From NCBI GenBank assembly GCA_020848015.1, contig JADLBA010000190.1, positions 1 to 8,372 of the forward strand: a DNA stretch of 8,372 bases. Reading direction: 5' to 3'. Position 1 is the first letter of the stretch, and every line of letters begins with the position of its first letter. This stretch comes from Crocinitomicaceae bacterium (GTDB lineage: Bacteria > Bacteroidota > Bacteroidia > Flavobacteriales_D > Sanyastnellaceae). Below the pieces are notes generated by a model. It was given only the letters and a program-made list of their open reading frames with translations, searched no databases and was not told the DNA's origin. Of the stretch, positions 6,945-8,372 are shown piece by piece. The position numbers and the translations under genes are program-made.

Positions 6945-6974
6945 TAGTTTGTAAGTTACCAAACCTACGAACTA
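6945..6974. repeat. Imperfect inverted repeat before the transposase relic
   Basis: TAGTTTGTAAG (6945-6955) and CCTACGAACTA (6964-6974) form an 11-bp stem with two non-Watson-Crick positions around an eight-base loop. It lies directly upstream of the relic transposase ATG at 6977. It could be part of the IS left end or a translation-limiting hairpin of the element. I cannot assign it to a known IS end. Confidence 0.4.
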
Positions 6975-7063
6975 TTATGAACCACAGTACAAATTATTTC
7001 GGACAGCACCCTTCCTAAAGGAGTATTACAAAAACTATTTCTGCTGGACGCTACTGTTTTCGG

Positions 7064-7107
7064 TCTTTTCAAAGCTATTCTCAAAACATCAGGCCGATAT
7101 GCTGCCA
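7064..7107 (+). repeat. 44-bp inverted repeat, right arm (pairs with 280-323)
   Basis: This is the partner of the left arm, with two transitions in 44 bases. It lies inside the transposase relic and encodes the piece just after the first catalytic Asp. Farther out, the shared GACCCCTTA core occurs at 7286-7294, collinear with the left side. Confidence 0.85.
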
Positions 7108-7285
7108 TTGCATTATTATATTAATACCGATGGAAGATAGAATTGTTCTTTAAAAAGCTAAAGCAAAATTTCCCGTTGAAATACTTTGTAGGGGATAATC
7201 GAAATGCTATTGAAATACAGATATGGTGTGCTTTAATTGCCCTATTGTTATTGAGTGCTATTCACCACCAGCACCGCTCTAAAAT

Positions 7286-7294
7286 GACCCCTTA
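7286..7294 (+). repeat. Short inverted motif GACCCCTTA, right copy
   Basis: Within AAAATGACCCCTTAGT (7281-7296) this core matches the minus strand of 174-182. The last residues of the transposase frame (KMTP, stop) run into it, so a junction probably lies at or just before this motif. Confidence 0.35.
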
Positions 7295-7347
7295 GTGTGT
7301 TTGTTATTGTACTGAGGGTGCATTTATTCAATTACATCTAAAAACAT

Positions 7348-7355
7348 TACCTTCG
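7348..7355 (+). promoter_or_regulatory. Possible -7 box for the DNA methyltransferase gene
   Basis: TACCTTCG differs from TAnnTTTG at one position and ends four bases before the ATG at 7360, which would give a leaderless or nearly leaderless mRNA. No -33 TTTG is seen at the usual distance; the nearest TTG is about 39 bases upstream. The call is weak. Confidence 0.25.
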
Positions 7356-7359
7356 TGCC

Positions 7360-8372
7360 ATGACACATCAAGCAGAATTAATTCCAACTGAAAGACAAAT
7401 CTTGCACAGCCGACTGGCTGACAGGTTGGAAACTGCATATCATCTAAATCGCAAAGTAGTTAGTTTTCAGGCAAACAAGGACGAACCAATTTATCGTTGG
7501 TTCAAGTATAAAGAGGGCTTTTCATCCACACTTGTAAAATACTTTTTGACTGAATACGGCAACAAAGCGGGCAAACTTTTAGACCCATTTGCAGGAGCAG
7601 GGACGACACTTTTTGCAGGACAAGAACTCGGTTGGGAAAGTTACGGAGTTGAAATTCTTCCTGTTGGCGTTTTTGTTATGCAGACAATGGAAGCGCTTAA
7701 CGGCATTGACATTAATAAACTCCGTTCAACTGTTAAAAACCTTTGGACGGAGCTTGCAAAAATCGAGAACTACGATAATCATATCAACCACATCACTATA
7801 ACAAAAGATGCTTTTTCTGACGAAACGGAAATTCTTCTAAACAAATTTTTGAGCTACTGCTCAAAACTCAAAGACAAAAAGCAGCAAACTATTCTACGGT
7901 TTGCTGCTTTTTCTGTTTTAGAAGAAATCAGTTTTACCAGAAAAGACGGACAGTATTTGCGTTGGGATTATCGCTCAAAAAGAAACCTGCCGGGAAAACC
8001 GTTTGACATTGGGAAAATTTACTCGTTTGAGGAAGCAATGAATAAAAAACTTTCTCAAATAATTTCCGATTTATCCGGCAACACGACAACCAATTTATTT
8101 GATGAATTAGAAGACAAACCTTCAGTTCAATATCCTGTAAGGATTATTGAAGGTTCGTGTTTGGAAGAACTGCCAAAAATTGAAGATGAGTTTTTTGATT
8201 TCATTGTAACATCACCGCCATACTGCAATCGGTATGATTACACAAGAACATACGCACTGGAATTAGTTTTTCTCGGTAACGACAATGACCAAGTTCGCAA
8301 CCTACGGCAGGCGATGCTATCATGCACAGTTGAGAACAAAGAGAAAGTTGAACATCTGAAACAATTTTATTC
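7360..8372 (+). CDS. Amino-DNA methyltransferase (N4-cytosine/N6-adenine type), 3' end outside window
   Basis: An open frame starts at ATG 7360 and leaves the window after 337 codons. It has the SAM-dependent DNA methyltransferase signature. A motif X-like segment WFKYKEGFSSTLVKYFL (47-63) precedes motif I LLDPFAGAGTT (73-83). The acidic residue of motif II is in YGVEILP (95-101), and the catalytic motif IV is TSPPY (284-288), followed by CNRYDYTRTYALEL. The order X-I-IV, with about 200 residues between motifs I and IV, suggests that this span holds target-recognition sequence, as in alpha-type enzymes. TSPPY fits exocyclic amino methylation, but N4-C versus N6-A cannot be decided. Such genes usually belong to type II restriction-modification systems, so a nuclease partner may lie to the right. 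The coding sequence is about 35-40% G+C in lines counted by hand, against mid-40s to 50s in the other genes. It follows an IS relic by 65 bases, so acquisition by transfer is likely. There is no Shine-Dalgarno sequence. Confidence 0.88.
   Translation, partial: MTHQAELIPTERQILHSRLADRLETAYHLNRKVVSFQANKDEPIYRWFKYKEGFSSTLVKYFLTEYGNKAGKLLDPFAGAGTTLFAGQELGWESYGVEILPVGVFVMQTMEALNGIDINKLRSTVKNLWTELAKIENYDNHINHITITKDAFSDETEILLNKFLSYCSKLKDKKQQTILRFAAFSVLEEISFTRKDGQYLRWDYRSKRNLPGKPFDIGKIYSFEEAMNKKLSQIISDLSGNTTTNLFDELEDKPSVQYPVRIIEGSCLEELPKIEDEFFDFIVTSPPYCNRYDYTRTYALELVFLGNDNDQVRNLRQAMLSCTVENKEKVEHLKQFY

Larger units (their letters stand above)
6977..7295 (+). pseudogene. Internally deleted IS4-type transposase
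   Basis: An intact transposase of this kind is roughly 380-420 residues; only about 105 codons' worth remains, in three frames. The ATG at 6977 opens MNHSTNYFGQH, like the N-terminus of DUF4372-type IS4 transposases. A second frame at 7015 reads LKEYYKNYF, and a third from 7044 reads LDATVFGLFKAILKTSGRYAA. After a deletion that third frame continues IALLY, hits a TAA (7122-7124), then reads YRWKIELFFKKLKQNF, KYFVGDNRNAIEIQIWCALIA and SAIHHQHRSKM to a stop at 7293-7295. The YR-x-x-IE-x-x-FK-x-LKQNF block is the glutamate-containing YREK-like region of IS4 transposases. The DDE core between the first Asp and the Glu region is missing, so the copy cannot be active. The extreme C-terminus is absent here but is of the kind seen at 2-112. 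Confidence 0.85.

Noticed and set aside
7589..7801. 70-residue open frame on + within the DNA methyltransferase
   Set aside because: It is a frame-shifted reading of the methyltransferase gene; the motif-bearing frame from 7360 is the real one.
1..8372. CRISPR arrays, tRNA or rRNA genes
   Set aside because: No regularly spaced direct repeats with unique spacers, no cloverleaf-like sequence and no conserved rRNA segments were seen on either strand. The only tandem repeats are the coding modules at 2311-2763.

Overview
The window comes from a member of the Bacteroidota. The main evidence is a large secreted nuclease whose C-terminal domain is of the type IX secretion (T9SS) sorting kind. Supporting evidence is a lipoprotein with 'DCGG-C-PC' cysteine modules of a type frequent in that phylum, promoter octamers fitting the Bacteroidota -7 consensus TAnnTTTG, genes that mostly lack Shine-Dalgarno sequences, and IS4-family transposase pieces of the Bacteroidota type. 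A marine or wastewater flavobacterium/saprospirid-like host is plausible, but the sequence does not fix the genus.

Layout: (1) Positions 1-355 hold insertion-sequence debris. This is the 3' end of a transposase on +, a G9 tract, and an inverted internal piece of the same transposase type on -. (2) 356-2065 (-) is an intact recJ, the single-strand DNA exonuclease of repair and recombination. (3) 2212-3165 (+) is divergent from recJ. It encodes a lipoprotein with six cysteine-rich modules and has a perfect palindrome directly in front of its start codon. (4) A strong bidirectional terminator separates it from 3235-4266 (-), a probable sugar O-methyltransferase. (5) 4426-6855 (-) encodes an 809-residue endonuclease I family protein with accessory beta domains and a T9SS tail. 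(6) 6909-7295 (+) holds a hairpin and a heavily deleted IS4-type transposase pseudogene. (7) 7360 to the right edge (+) is an incomplete amino-DNA methyltransferase. It is more A+T-rich than the rest and probably belongs to a restriction-modification system that continues outside the window.

The genes do not form one obvious pathway. RecJ and the methyltransferase act on DNA inside the cell, and the T9SS nuclease acts outside it. The lipoprotein is membrane-anchored, and the methyltransferase-fold protein probably modifies a surface glycan. The most unusual structural point is that the block recJ to nuclease is flanked by inverted, collinear relics of the same transposase. These are a 44-bp repeat with two mismatches plus a shared GACCCCTTA motif farther out. 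This looks like an old composite mobile element or an inversion between IS copies. The most distinctive protein is the 26-cysteine hexa-repeat lipoprotein.
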